This document shows, piece after piece, positions 1 through 5,288 of a DNA stretch of 5,861 nucleotides. The notes below the pieces were generated by a model. That model made no database searches. It saw only the letters and a list, made by a program, of their open reading frames with translations, and was not told the DNA's origin. Source of the stretch: DATCYZ01 sp036526195 (GTDB lineage Bacteria; Pseudomonadota; Gammaproteobacteria; Burkholderiales; SG8-39); contig DATCYZ010000039.1 of NCBI GenBank assembly GCA_036526195.1, positions 1 to 5,861 on the forward strand, in the 5' to 3' direction. The stretch's first letter is position 1. Every line of letters begins with the position of its first letter. A program made the translations under genes and the position numbers.

Positions 1-1
1 C

Positions 2-178
2 GACGAGATGCTGATGGACGAGGCGCTGAAGCTCGCGATGAAGCTCGCTGGTGCGAGTCGACCCGCGATGGCCGCCACGAAGCAGCTGTTCCATGCCACG
101 GTGGATCTCGGCCTCGCCGAGGCGCTCGAGCGCGGGCGCGAAACCAACAAGGCGATGCGCGCCTTTCGCAAGTCCTGA
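2..178 (+). CDS. Enoyl-CoA hydratase/isomerase family protein, C-terminal fragment (5' end outside window)
   Basis: The reading frame is open from the left edge and ends at TGA 176-178, leaving 58 residues. They are helical and charged, with a stretch AMAATKQLFH followed by DLGLAEALERGRETNKAMRAF. This matches the C-terminal trimerisation helices of the crotonase superfamily, where a conserved Lys after a small-residue run and a final AF-x-K segment are usual. The catalytic core lies outside the window, so the reaction cannot be read here; hydration or isomerisation of an acyl-CoA is the family expectation. The stop is 18 nt before the next gene's start and no promoter is visible between them, so co-transcription with the transporter is likely. 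Family assignment is fairly secure; the exact function is not. Confidence 0.75.
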   Translation, partial: DEMLMDEALKLAMKLAGASRPAMAATKQLFHATVDLGLAEALERGRETNKAMRAFRKS

Positions 179-196
179 GCGCCGGCCGCACCCACC

Positions 197-1087
197 GTGG
201 GAATCGCGCTCGCCCTCGGCTCGATGCTGTGCTTCGGCCTGAACATCCTGATCACGCGGCATGCGCTCACGCACATGCCGGTCTCGAGCGGGTTCTTCGT
301 CGTGCTCGTGGTGAACATCGTGTTTGCCGCGCTCGCCTGGGGCGTGCAACTCATGCTGCGCGAGGTGCCGGTGCCGCTCGACTGGGCGGGCGTGGGCTGG
401 TTTGCTGCGGCAGGCGTGATCGGCACCTGGCTGTCGCGCCGCACGCTGTTCGATACCGTGGAGTTGCTCGGGCCGGCGCGCGCGAGCGTGTTCCATTCCA
501 CCGCGCCGGTGTTTTCGCTCATCGCGGCATGGTTCCTGGTGGGCGAGGTGCTCAGCGCCTACGCCGCCGCCCTGATGGTGGTGGTCATCGCCGGGTTGTG
601 GATCAGCCAGTCCGGCGCGCCGGGCGGCGCGAAACCGGTCTCTCCCGAAGCACTGCGCCGTGGCGCGATCCTCGGCTTGCTCACGGTGGCGGGCTTCGGC
701 GTTTCGAACGCGCTGCGCGGTGTTGGATTGCGGGACTGGAACGAGCCGCTGCTGGGCCTGGTCATTTCCTCGGCGGTCGCGCTGGTCCTGCAGTGCGCGA
801 CCACGCGGAACTGGGGGAAGGTCGCCAGCGACATGCGTGGCTGCAATGCCGCCGGCTGGGTGCTGTACACCGCCGCCGGCATCGCCACCGTCGGCGGCCC
901 GGTGCTGGTTTCGATGGCCATGCTGCACATGGAGATCGCGCTCGCGGCGCTGGTCACCCACACCACCCCCTTGCTGATCTTCCCGGTGACCGTGTGGTTC
1001 TACGGCCAGCGCGAGATCCTCACCCGCCGCACGCTCGGCGGCACCGCCCTGGTGCTCGGCGGCATCCTCCTGCTGGCGCTGCGATGA
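197..1087 (+). CDS. EamA/DMT-family 10-TM membrane transporter
   Basis: This is a 296-residue inner-membrane protein of the drug/metabolite transporter superfamily, a normal length for the family. It has two tandem EamA halves (about residues 3-137 and 154-295), each with about five hydrophobic helices. The first half ends in the typical pattern FHSTAPVF (99-106) followed by a helix and Glu117 in FLVGEVLS. The second half repeats it with THTTPLLIFPV and the closing glycine-rich helix GGTALVLGGILLLAL. The start is GTG: the frame is closed by the upstream TGA at 176-178, and the next in-frame ATG (224) would remove half of TM1. No Shine-Dalgarno is visible before the GTG, so translation may be coupled to the upstream gene 18 nt away. 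Substrate is unknown; EamA proteins export or import amino acids, nucleotides and other small metabolites. A palindromic repeat begins 5 nt after the stop codon. Confidence 0.9.
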   Translation: MGIALALGSMLCFGLNILITRHALTHMPVSSGFFVVLVVNIVFAALAWGVQLMLREVPVPLDWAGVGWFAAAGVIGTWLSRRTLFDTVELLGPARASVFHSTAPVFSLIAAWFLVGEVLSAYAAALMVVVIAGLWISQSGAPGGAKPVSPEALRRGAILGLLTVAGFGVSNALRGVGLRDWNEPLLGLVISSAVALVLQCATTRNWGKVASDMRGCNAAGWVLYTAAGIATVGGPVLVSMAMLHMEIALAALVTHTTPLLIFPVTVWFYGQREILTRRTLGGTALVLGGILLLALR

Positions 1088-1091
1088 CGCG

Positions 1092-1147
1092 AAAAAGGGG
1101 TCAGACCCCATTTCCGGGAAGGGCCGTCGAGAGAAAAAGGGGTGCCC
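1092..1147 (+). repeat. Bipartite REP-like element, copy A (+ orientation)
   Basis: The first unit (1092-1113) is AAAAAGGGGTCAGACCCC followed by ATTT, a near-perfect hairpin with loop TCAGA. A 20-nt linker (1114-1133) containing GGGCCGTCGAG leads to a second, decayed unit (1134-1147) reading AAAAAGGGGTGCCC, which has lost bases in its centre and right arm. The same unit-linker-unit plan appears at 1207-1270 (reverse strand) and 4752-4815 (same strand). It lies 4 nt behind the EamA stop codon, a typical place for repetitive extragenic palindromes. The hairpin with its flanking T-run could also stop or stabilise transcripts; that role is an inference. Confidence 0.85.
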
Positions 1148-1171
1148 AAAAAAGGGGTCAGACCCCTTTTT
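1148..1171. repeat. Solitary REP-like palindrome between copies A and B
   Basis: Positions 1148-1171 hold an A-run, GGGGTCAGACCCC, then five T. This is the most symmetrical unit in the window: arms A(5)GGGG and CCCCT(5) close over the loop TCAGA. It has no linker partner of its own and directly abuts the decayed second unit of copy A. The T-run after the GC stem makes it a plausible factor-independent terminator in either direction, which would isolate the EamA transcript from the following operon. The sequence form is certain; the terminator function is inferred. Confidence 0.8.
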
Positions 1172-1206
1172 CGTCGTGGAGCGGTTGCAGTCACCCGCGG
1201 ATCCTG

Positions 1207-1270
1207 AAAAAGGGGGCTGACCCCTTTTTTCCTCGACCGCCCCTGCTGGAAATGGGGTCTGACCCCTTTT
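1207..1270 (-). repeat. Bipartite REP-like element, copy B (- orientation)
   Basis: Read on the reverse strand, 1270-1250 gives AAAAGGGGTCAGACCCC followed by ATTT, identical in core to the first unit of copy A. A 19-nt linker containing GGGGCGGTCGAGG follows, then a second unit at 1230-1207 with core GGGGTCAGCCCC. The linker matches that of copy A at 14 of 19 aligned positions. The orientation is therefore opposite to copy A, so the gap between EamA and the CoA operon is a head-to-head array. The element ends 22 bp before the CoA-transferase start codon, just upstream of its ribosome binding site. Confidence 0.85.
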
Positions 1271-1281
1271 CTGGCGGCCAC

Positions 1282-1286
1282 GGGAG
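1282..1286 (+). promoter_or_regulatory. Ribosome binding site of the CoA-transferase gene
   Basis: GGGAG sits 6 nt before ATG 1293 in the sequence cgggagaactgaATG. It is the only unique, non-repeat sequence directly in front of the operon and it fixes the start. No convincing sigma70 -35/-10 pair was found between 1088 and 1292. The only non-repeat stretches are 1172-1206 and 1271-1292, so the operon promoter is unidentified or lies upstream. Confidence 0.7.
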
Positions 1287-1292
1287 AACTGA

Positions 1293-2477
1293 ATGAAACC
1301 CCTCGACGGCCTGACGATCCTGGACCTTTCGCGCGTGCTGGCCTGCCCGTTCGCCTCGATGATCCTCGCCGAACTCGGTGCGACGGTGATCAAGGTGGAG
1401 CAGCCGGGCACGGGCGACGAGACGCGCGGCTTCGAGCCGCAGGTCGGCACCGACAGCGCGTACTACTTCGCCTGCAACCGTTCCAAGCGCTCGATCACGG
1501 TGAACCTGCGCTCGGACGAGGGCCGGCGCATCGTGCGCGAACTCGGCGCGCAGGCTGACGTGTTTGTCGAGAACTTCCCCACCGGCACGCTGGCGCGGCA
1601 GGGGCTGGACTACAACGTGCTCTCGGCGCTCAACCCGCGCCTCGTCTATGTCTCGTGCACCGGCTTCGGCCAGAGCGGGCCGTACGCGAAGAAGAAGGGC
1701 TACGACACGGTGTTCCAGGCCATGGGCGGGCTGATGAGCCTGACCGGCGAGGCGGGTGGCGGACCGGTGAAGCCCGGCCTGCCGGTGGCGGACCTGAGTT
1801 CGGGCCTGTGGGTGGCGATCGCCATTCTCGCCGCGCTTGCCGGGCGGGCGCGCACCGACAAGGGCTGCCACGTGGATTTCTCGATGTTCGACGCGCAGGT
1901 GTCGCTGCTGACCATCGCCGCCGCGCGCTTCTTCGCGCTCGGCGAAGTGCCGCCGCGCCTCGGCACCGAGCATCCGGGGCGCGTGCCCTCGGCGAGTTTC
2001 CGCTGCCGCGACGGCCGCTACGCCCACGTCACCGCCAGCGACCAGCACTGGAAGCCGCTCTGCGAGGCGCTGCAACTCGGCGCCATGGGCACGGATCCGC
2101 GCTATGACGACAACGCCAAGCGCGTCGAGCGGCGCGTGGCCGTCATGGACGCGCTGCGCGCAGCGATCGCGAACATCGACCGCCCGGCGCTGCTCGCGCT
2201 GCTCGACGGCGTCGGCGTGCCGGTGGGGCCGGTCAACGATCTCGACGAGGTGATCGCCGACCCGCACGTGCGCGCGCGCGGCCTGGTCGGCAGCTTCGAT
2301 TACCCCGGCGTCGGTGAATTCCGCGCGTTGTCGCTGCCCTACAAGTTCCTCGGCTGGGACAACCCGGAAATCGGCGCGCCGCCGACGCTGGGTCAGCACA
2401 CCGACACGGTGCTCGCCGAGCGCCTCGGCTACGAAGCGGCGAAGATCGCGGCGCTGCGCGAGGCGGGGGCGATATGA
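1293..2477 (+). CDS. Family III CoA-transferase (CaiB/BaiF type)
   Basis: This 394-residue cytoplasmic protein, within the usual 380-410 range, belongs to the CaiB/BaiF/formyl-CoA-transferase family, which moves CoA between carboxylic acids through an aspartyl-CoA intermediate. The N-terminus LDGLTILDLSRVLACPF is the family signature, followed by GATVIKVEQPGTGDETR (29-45) and the FVENFPTGTLARQGLDY segment near 91-107. The catalytic Asp is very probably D167 in PVADLSSG, matching the position of Asp169 in formyl-CoA transferase. VSCTGFGQSGPY (120-131) and the C-terminal GVPVGPVNDLDEVIADPHV block complete the pattern. It starts 7 nt after a GGGAG site and its stop overlaps the hydratase start by four bases (ATGA). 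Members include succinyl-CoA:acid transferases, alpha-methylacyl-CoA racemases and carnitine, bile-acid and formyl/oxalyl enzymes. The sequence does not reveal which acids are used. Confidence 0.93.
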   Translation: MKPLDGLTILDLSRVLACPFASMILAELGATVIKVEQPGTGDETRGFEPQVGTDSAYYFACNRSKRSITVNLRSDEGRRIVRELGAQADVFVENFPTGTLARQGLDYNVLSALNPRLVYVSCTGFGQSGPYAKKKGYDTVFQAMGGLMSLTGEAGGGPVKPGLPVADLSSGLWVAIAILAALAGRARTDKGCHVDFSMFDAQVSLLTIAAARFFALGEVPPRLGTEHPGRVPSASFRCRDGRYAHVTASDQHWKPLCEALQLGAMGTDPRYDDNAKRVERRVAVMDALRAAIANIDRPALLALLDGVGVPVGPVNDLDEVIADPHVRARGLVGSFDYPGVGEFRALSLPYKFLGWDNPEIGAPPTLGQHTDTVLAERLGYEAAKIAALREAGAI

Positions 2478-3202
2478 GCGACGCTGCAGTGCAGTTCGCC
2501 ATCGCCGGTGGTGTCGCCACGCTGATGCTCGACCGGCCCGCCGCCCGCAACGCGCTCAACCTCGCGATGTGCGAGGCGCTGATCGAATGCGCGACGGCTG
2601 CGGGCGCCGACGCCGGCGTGAAGCTGGTGCTGGTGCGCGCCAACGGCCCGGTGTTCTGCGCCGGCGCCGACCTGAAGGAGCGCCAGGGCATGAATGCCGC
2701 GGCGGTGCGCGCGCGGCGCATGAAGGGCTTCGAAGCCTACGCCGCGCTCGAGGCGCTGCCGATGCCGGCGATCGCGGTGGTGGAGGGACCGGCCATCGGC
2801 TCCGGTTGCGAGATCGCCGCCGCCTGCGACTTCATCGTCGCCACGCCGGCCGCGGCCTTCCGCACGCCCGAAGCCCTGCGCGGCACGGTGGGCGCCACCC
2901 AGCGCCTGCCGCGCGTGCTCGGCCGCCGGCTCGCCAAGGACCTGATGTTCACCGGCCGCAGCCTGTCGGCGCTGGAGGCGGAGCGCCACGGGCTGGTTTC
3001 GCGCGTCGTCGAGGCCGAGGCGCTGGAGGGCGTGCTTGCGGAGATCGTCGCCACGATCCTCGCCGCGCCCACCGAAGCGCTGCGCCTTGCCAAGCGCACC
3101 ATGGATCGCGGCGCCGAGGCCACGCCGCAGGGCGCGCTCGAGGCCGAGATCGAGGCGATCGACACGCAACTGGCCGCAGGCCGCTGGATGGGCAAGTCAT
3201 GA
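2474..3202 (+). CDS. Enoyl-CoA hydratase/isomerase (crotonase fold)
   Basis: This 242-residue cytoplasmic enzyme is slightly short for the family (about 255-265). It has LDRPAARNALN (19-29), the first oxyanion-hole segment VFCAGADLKE (60-69) and the second, EGPAIGSGCEIAAACD (104-119). Both acidic residues of classical hydratases are present: E113 in CEIAAACD and E133 in FRTPEALRGTVG, equivalent to Glu144 and Glu164 of rat crotonase. True hydration of a trans-2-enoyl-CoA, or the reverse dehydration, is therefore feasible. The C-terminus DTQLAAGRWMGKS lacks the common AFxEKR ending. Start and stop both lie in ATGA overlaps with the flanking genes, implying translational coupling and near-equal expression. 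It could be functionally analogous to CaiD (carnitinyl-CoA dehydratase), but the substrate is not readable. Confidence 0.93.
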   Translation: MSDAAVQFAIAGGVATLMLDRPAARNALNLAMCEALIECATAAGADAGVKLVLVRANGPVFCAGADLKERQGMNAAAVRARRMKGFEAYAALEALPMPAIAVVEGPAIGSGCEIAAACDFIVATPAAAFRTPEALRGTVGATQRLPRVLGRRLAKDLMFTGRSLSALEAERHGLVSRVVEAEALEGVLAEIVATILAAPTEALRLAKRTMDRGAEATPQGALEAEIEAIDTQLAAGRWMGKS

Positions 3203-4752
3203 ACTGGGCGCCCGCAACGCTTGGCGCGGTGCTGGCGCGGCAGGTGCGCGAGCGACCGGACGCCGAGGCGCTGGTGACCGCGGACGAGCGCCTGACGTAC
3301 GCGGCGCTCGCCGTGCGCGCGCAGGCGGCCGCCGCGGCGATGCGCGCCCTCGGCCTCGGCAAGGGCGACCACGTTGCCGTCCTGATGGGCAACGACGCGC
3401 AGTGGCTGACGCTCTTTTACGGCGCGGCGCTGATCGGCGCGGTGACGGTGCCGGTGAACACGCGCTTCAAGACCGCGGAACTCGAGTACTGCCTGAAGCA
3501 GGCGGACTGCCGCGCGCTGTTCTACGCCGAGCGCTTTCTCAACATCGACTACGGCGCCATGGTCGGCGCGCTGGGCGAACTGCCGAAGCTGGAACACCGC
3601 ATCGCGGTCGACCGCGGCTGGCCCGAGAATGTTCCCGATCGGGAACATTCTGCCCCGGACGGCGGGGCGGACAAACCAGCGCCACAGGACCTGCTGCTCA
3701 TCCAGTTCACTTCCGGCACCACGGCCTACCCAAAGGGCGTGATGCTGACCCACGATGCCATGCTGAGAAACGCCTTCGCCGCCGGCACGCGCATCGGCGT
3801 GCGCGCCGAGGATCGCTACTTCAACTGCCGGCCGTTCTTCCATGTCGGCGGCTCGACGCTCTCGGCGCTGGTGGCCCTTGGCTTCGGCTGCACGCTGGTG
3901 ACGCTGCCGACCTTCGAGGCGCGCGCCGCGCTGGAGTTCATGGAACGCGAGCGCTGCACGCTTACTTCCGGCAACGACACCATCTTCCAGATGCTGATGG
4001 GGCACGAGGACTTCCCGAAGCGAAAGCTGGTGTTGCGCGGCGGCTGGGCGGCGGCCGGTCCGCAGACCGTACGGCGCATCATCGACGTGCTCGGCGCGCG
4101 CGAAATCTGCATCGCCTACGGGCTGTCGGAGGCCTCGCCGAACGTGGTGATCAACGACTGGCGCGATGCGGAAGACCTGCGCGTGGCCGGGCTCGCAAAG
4201 CCGCACGACGGCACCGCGGTGCGCATCGCCGACCCGGCGACGCTGGCGGTGCTGCCCGCCGGCACGCGCGGCGAGATCCAGGTGCACGGCTGGCACCTGA
4301 TGCGCGGCTACTACAACAACCCCGAGGCGAGCACGCAGGCCTTCACGCCGGACGGTTGGCTGCGCACCGGCGACCTCGGCGAAATGACCGTCGACGGTCG
4401 ACTGCGCATGGTCGGCCGGCTCAAGGACGTGTTCCGCGTCGGCGGCGAGAATGTCGCGCCGGCCGAGGTCGAGGAGATGCTGCTCGCGCACCCCGCGGTG
4501 GAGACCGCGCAGGCGATTGGCGTGCCCGACGCGCGCCTGGGCGAGGTGCCCTGCGCCTACGTCACGCTGAAGGCGGGCGCGCGGCTCACCGAAGCCGAAC
4601 TCCTCGCATGGGCGAAAGCGCGTGCCGCCAACTTCCGCGTGCCGCGCTACCTGAGGATCGTCCCCGACTTCGAAGCCATCGGCATGACCGCCAGCGGCAA
4701 GGTGCAGAAGAACAGGCTGCGCGAGCACGCCCTGCGCGAGTTCGGCCTCTGA
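3199..4752 (+). CDS. AMP-forming acyl-CoA synthetase (ligase)
   Basis: This 517-residue enzyme of the ANL superfamily activates a carboxylic acid to an acyl-adenylate and then an acyl-CoA. Motifs appear in order: P-loop TSGTTAYPKG (171-180), FFHVGG, YGLSEAS (307-313), WLRTGD with D392, hinge region GRLKDVFRVGGENVAPAEV from 406, and the C-terminal catalytic lysine K501 in SGKVQK. The frame is open far upstream (to 2314), but ATG 3199 is chosen because it gives the normal N-terminus (TLGAVLARQVRERPDAEALV) and the ATGA overlap with the hydratase. Residues 143-151 are encoded entirely by a perfect 26-bp palindrome, in the variable linker before the P-loop. The stop TGA shares bases with the following repeat element. 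Substrate is unknown; medium/long-chain, aryl or carnitine-like acids are all possible. Confidence 0.94.
   Translation: MNWAPATLGAVLARQVRERPDAEALVTADERLTYAALAVRAQAAAAAMRALGLGKGDHVAVLMGNDAQWLTLFYGAALIGAVTVPVNTRFKTAELEYCLKQADCRALFYAERFLNIDYGAMVGALGELPKLEHRIAVDRGWPENVPDREHSAPDGGADKPAPQDLLLIQFTSGTTAYPKGVMLTHDAMLRNAFAAGTRIGVRAEDRYFNCRPFFHVGGSTLSALVALGFGCTLVTLPTFEARAALEFMERERCTLTSGNDTIFQMLMGHEDFPKRKLVLRGGWAAAGPQTVRRIIDVLGAREICIAYGLSEASPNVVINDWRDAEDLRVAGLAKPHDGTAVRIADPATLAVLPAGTRGEIQVHGWHLMRGYYNNPEASTQAFTPDGWLRTGDLGEMTVDGRLRMVGRLKDVFRVGGENVAPAEVEEMLLAHPAVETAQAIGVPDARLGEVPCAYVTLKAGARLTEAELLAWAKARAANFRVPRYLRIVPDFEAIGMTASGKVQKNRLREHALREFGL
3626..3651. repeat. Perfect 26-bp palindrome inside the acyl-CoA ligase gene
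   Basis: The left half is AGAATGTTCCCGA and the right half is its exact reverse complement TCGGGAACATTCT, centred on the dyad between 3638 and 3639. Symmetry stops at 3625/3652. As RNA it can fold into an 11-bp stem with loop GATC. It encodes residues 143-151 (ENVPDREHS) of the ligase. A perfect palindrome this long is not expected by chance in a window of this size (about 4^-13 per position under equal base frequencies). Whether it is an inserted repeat, a protein-binding site or a coincidence cannot be told from one copy. Confidence 0.9.
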
Positions 4753-4815
4753 AAAAGGGGTCAGACCCCATTTCCCGGGTAAGGCGGTGCCTCAAAAAGG
4801 GGTCTGACCCCTTTT
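4752..4815 (+). repeat. Bipartite REP-like element, copy C (+ orientation), possible terminator
   Basis: The first unit, 4752-4773, is base-for-base identical to the first unit of copy A (AAAAAGGGGTCAGACCCC plus ATTT). A 20-nt linker (4774-4793, with AAGGCGGTGCC) leads to a second unit at 4794-4815 with core GGGGTCTGACCCC and a T-run. The last base of the ligase stop codon is the first A of the repeat, and the preceding G is also shared with other copies. Placed after a three-gene operon and before the bufferin leader, the two GC hairpins with T-runs are good candidates for transcript termination or 3'-end protection. That role is an inference. Confidence 0.85.
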
Positions 4816-4826
4816 CCCGCGAAGTC

Positions 4827-4853
4827 TTTAAGGTTTCCGCCGCCCGTGACGAC
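4827..4853 (+). promoter_or_regulatory. Tentative ECF-sigma-type promoter for the bufferin operon
   Basis: TTTAAGGTTTCC (4827-4838) could serve as a -35 region with the AAGG core at 4830-4833, and CGAC (4850-4853) as a -10. The 16-nt spacing is in the range used by extracytoplasmic-function sigma factors. Bufferin operons are known in some proteobacteria to be under ECF sigma control (SigF in Caulobacter), which prompted the search. There is no sigma70 TATAAT-like box in 4816-4963. The match is weak and from eye only. Confidence 0.25.
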
Positions 4854-4910
4854 CCAGGGGGTATCGACAAGCGGGGCGTTCGCGGGGAAGCCCGAACCTG
4901 CGGATCCTGC

Positions 4911-4926
4911 GGCCGGCATGCCGGCC
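4911..4926. other. 16-bp GC palindrome in the bufA leader
   Basis: GGCCGGCATGCCGGCC is a perfect inverted repeat: a 6-bp GC stem with a CATG loop if folded in RNA. It lies 37 nt upstream of the bufA start and 24 nt upstream of its ribosome binding site, between the tentative promoter and the gene. It could be a 5'-UTR hairpin or an operator. In GC-rich DNA a 16-bp palindrome is only mildly improbable, so the form is certain but the function is not. Confidence 0.45.
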
Positions 4927-4949
4927 CGCACCCCGTTCCGGGCACTTCA

Positions 4950-4955
4950 AAGGAG
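4950..4955 (+). promoter_or_regulatory. Strong ribosome binding site of bufA
   Basis: AAGGAG lies 8 nt before ATG 4964. It is the best Shine-Dalgarno in the window, in line with a highly expressed small precursor peptide. It contrasts with the weak site in front of the maturase gene downstream. Confidence 0.8.
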
Positions 4956-4963
4956 CGAGGACC

Positions 4964-5224
4964 ATGAAGAAATCCACCCGACTCACCGGTACCGCCATCG
5001 CCGCCGCGGCGGCCAGCATGTTTGCGTTTGGCGCGATGGCGGCACCGCTGACGGCGGTCGATGCCACTGCCGTGAAGTGCGAAGGCGCGAACGCCTGCAA
5101 GGGCCAGAGCGAGTGCAAGACCGCGAAGAGCGAGTGCAAGGGCCTGAATGCCTGCAAGGGCAATGGCTGGAAGGAAATGTCGAAGGCCGATTGCGACAAG
5201 GCCAAGATGTCGAAGAAGAAGTAG
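4964..5224 (+). CDS. bufA: BufA2-like bufferin precursor (secreted Cys-rich metallophore RiPP)
   Basis: This is an 86-residue precursor. Residues 1-26 form a Sec-type signal peptide: basic MKKSTR, an Ala-rich hydrophobic core, and an A-M-A cleavage site before APLTA. The mature part has six cysteines at 39, 45, 51, 58, 64 and 77. They lie in two related blocks, KCEGANACKG (38-47) and ECKGLNACKG (57-66), followed by GWKEMSKADC and a Lys-rich tail. The C-x-G-x-N-A-C-K-G pattern is that of BufA2-type bufferins, periplasmic peptides whose cysteines are oxidatively modified (thiooxazoles in characterised bufferins) by MNIO enzymes and which sequester copper. The gene 64 nt downstream encodes just such an enzyme, which supports the call. 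The start is set by a strong AAGGAG site. Unlike many precursors the mature peptide is strongly basic at the end. Metal specificity here is inferred. Confidence 0.85.
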   Translation: MKKSTRLTGTAIAAAAASMFAFGAMAAPLTAVDATAVKCEGANACKGQSECKTAKSECKGLNACKGNGWKEMSKADCDKAKMSKKK

Positions 5225-5240
5225 GCGGCGTTGCATCGCA

Positions 5241-5269
5241 GGGCGAGGTCGGCATCCGCCGCCTCGCCC
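5241..5269 (+). other. Intercistronic hairpin between bufA and bufB
   Basis: GGGCGAGG (5241-5248) pairs with CCTCGCCC (5262-5269). Inside, CGGC (5250-5253) pairs with GCCG (5258-5261) over loop ATCC, leaving only T5249 bulged, so the total is 12 GC-rich base pairs. It begins 17 nt after the bufA stop and ends 19 nt before the bufB start. No T-run follows, so it is not a classical factor-independent terminator. A 3' stabiliser of bufA mRNA or a partial attenuator that keeps precursor in excess of enzyme is a reasonable inference. Confidence 0.55.
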
Positions 5270-5288
5270 GTGCCATGATGGCGGGACC

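Noticed and set aside
224..1087. ATG 224 as the EamA start
   Set aside because: It would cut TM1 in half; GTG 197 keeps the complete helix and sits 18 nt after the previous stop.
1092..1270. CRISPR array
   Set aside because: Repeats are self-palindromic, occur in both orientations and have linkers that resemble each other, so they are not spacers.
2314..3198. Upstream extension of the ligase reading frame
   Set aside because: The added residues are low-complexity Arg/Ala sequence overlapping two good genes; ATG 3199 gives the normal ligase N-terminus and a 4-nt overlap.
3626..3651. LexA/SOS box
   Set aside because: The known GAAC-N4-GTTC operator has half-sites in the opposite order; here GTTC precedes GAAC with eight bases between, and the site is deep inside a gene.
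4386..4399. 14-bp palindrome GACCGTCGACGGTC in the ligase gene
   Set aside because: A palindrome of this length is expected about once by chance in GC-rich sequence of this size, and it lies in conserved coding sequence.
2737..4728. Long minus-strand open frame (663 codons), and similar ones at 1191-2399 and 2429-3169
   Set aside because: They are antisense to genes with complete family motifs; the translations are Arg/His/Ala-rich with no recognisable domain, as expected for reverse frames in GC-rich DNA.
4900..4909. GCGGATCCTG shared with 1197-1206
   Set aside because: A 10-bp match with no similarity in the flanks is easily due to chance.
3036..4967. Long plus-strand open frame (643 codons) running through the ligase region into the bufA leader
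   Set aside because: It is out of frame with the hydratase and ligase, is extremely Arg-rich, and its C-terminal KKGSDP-type peptides are just the REP-like repeat translated.
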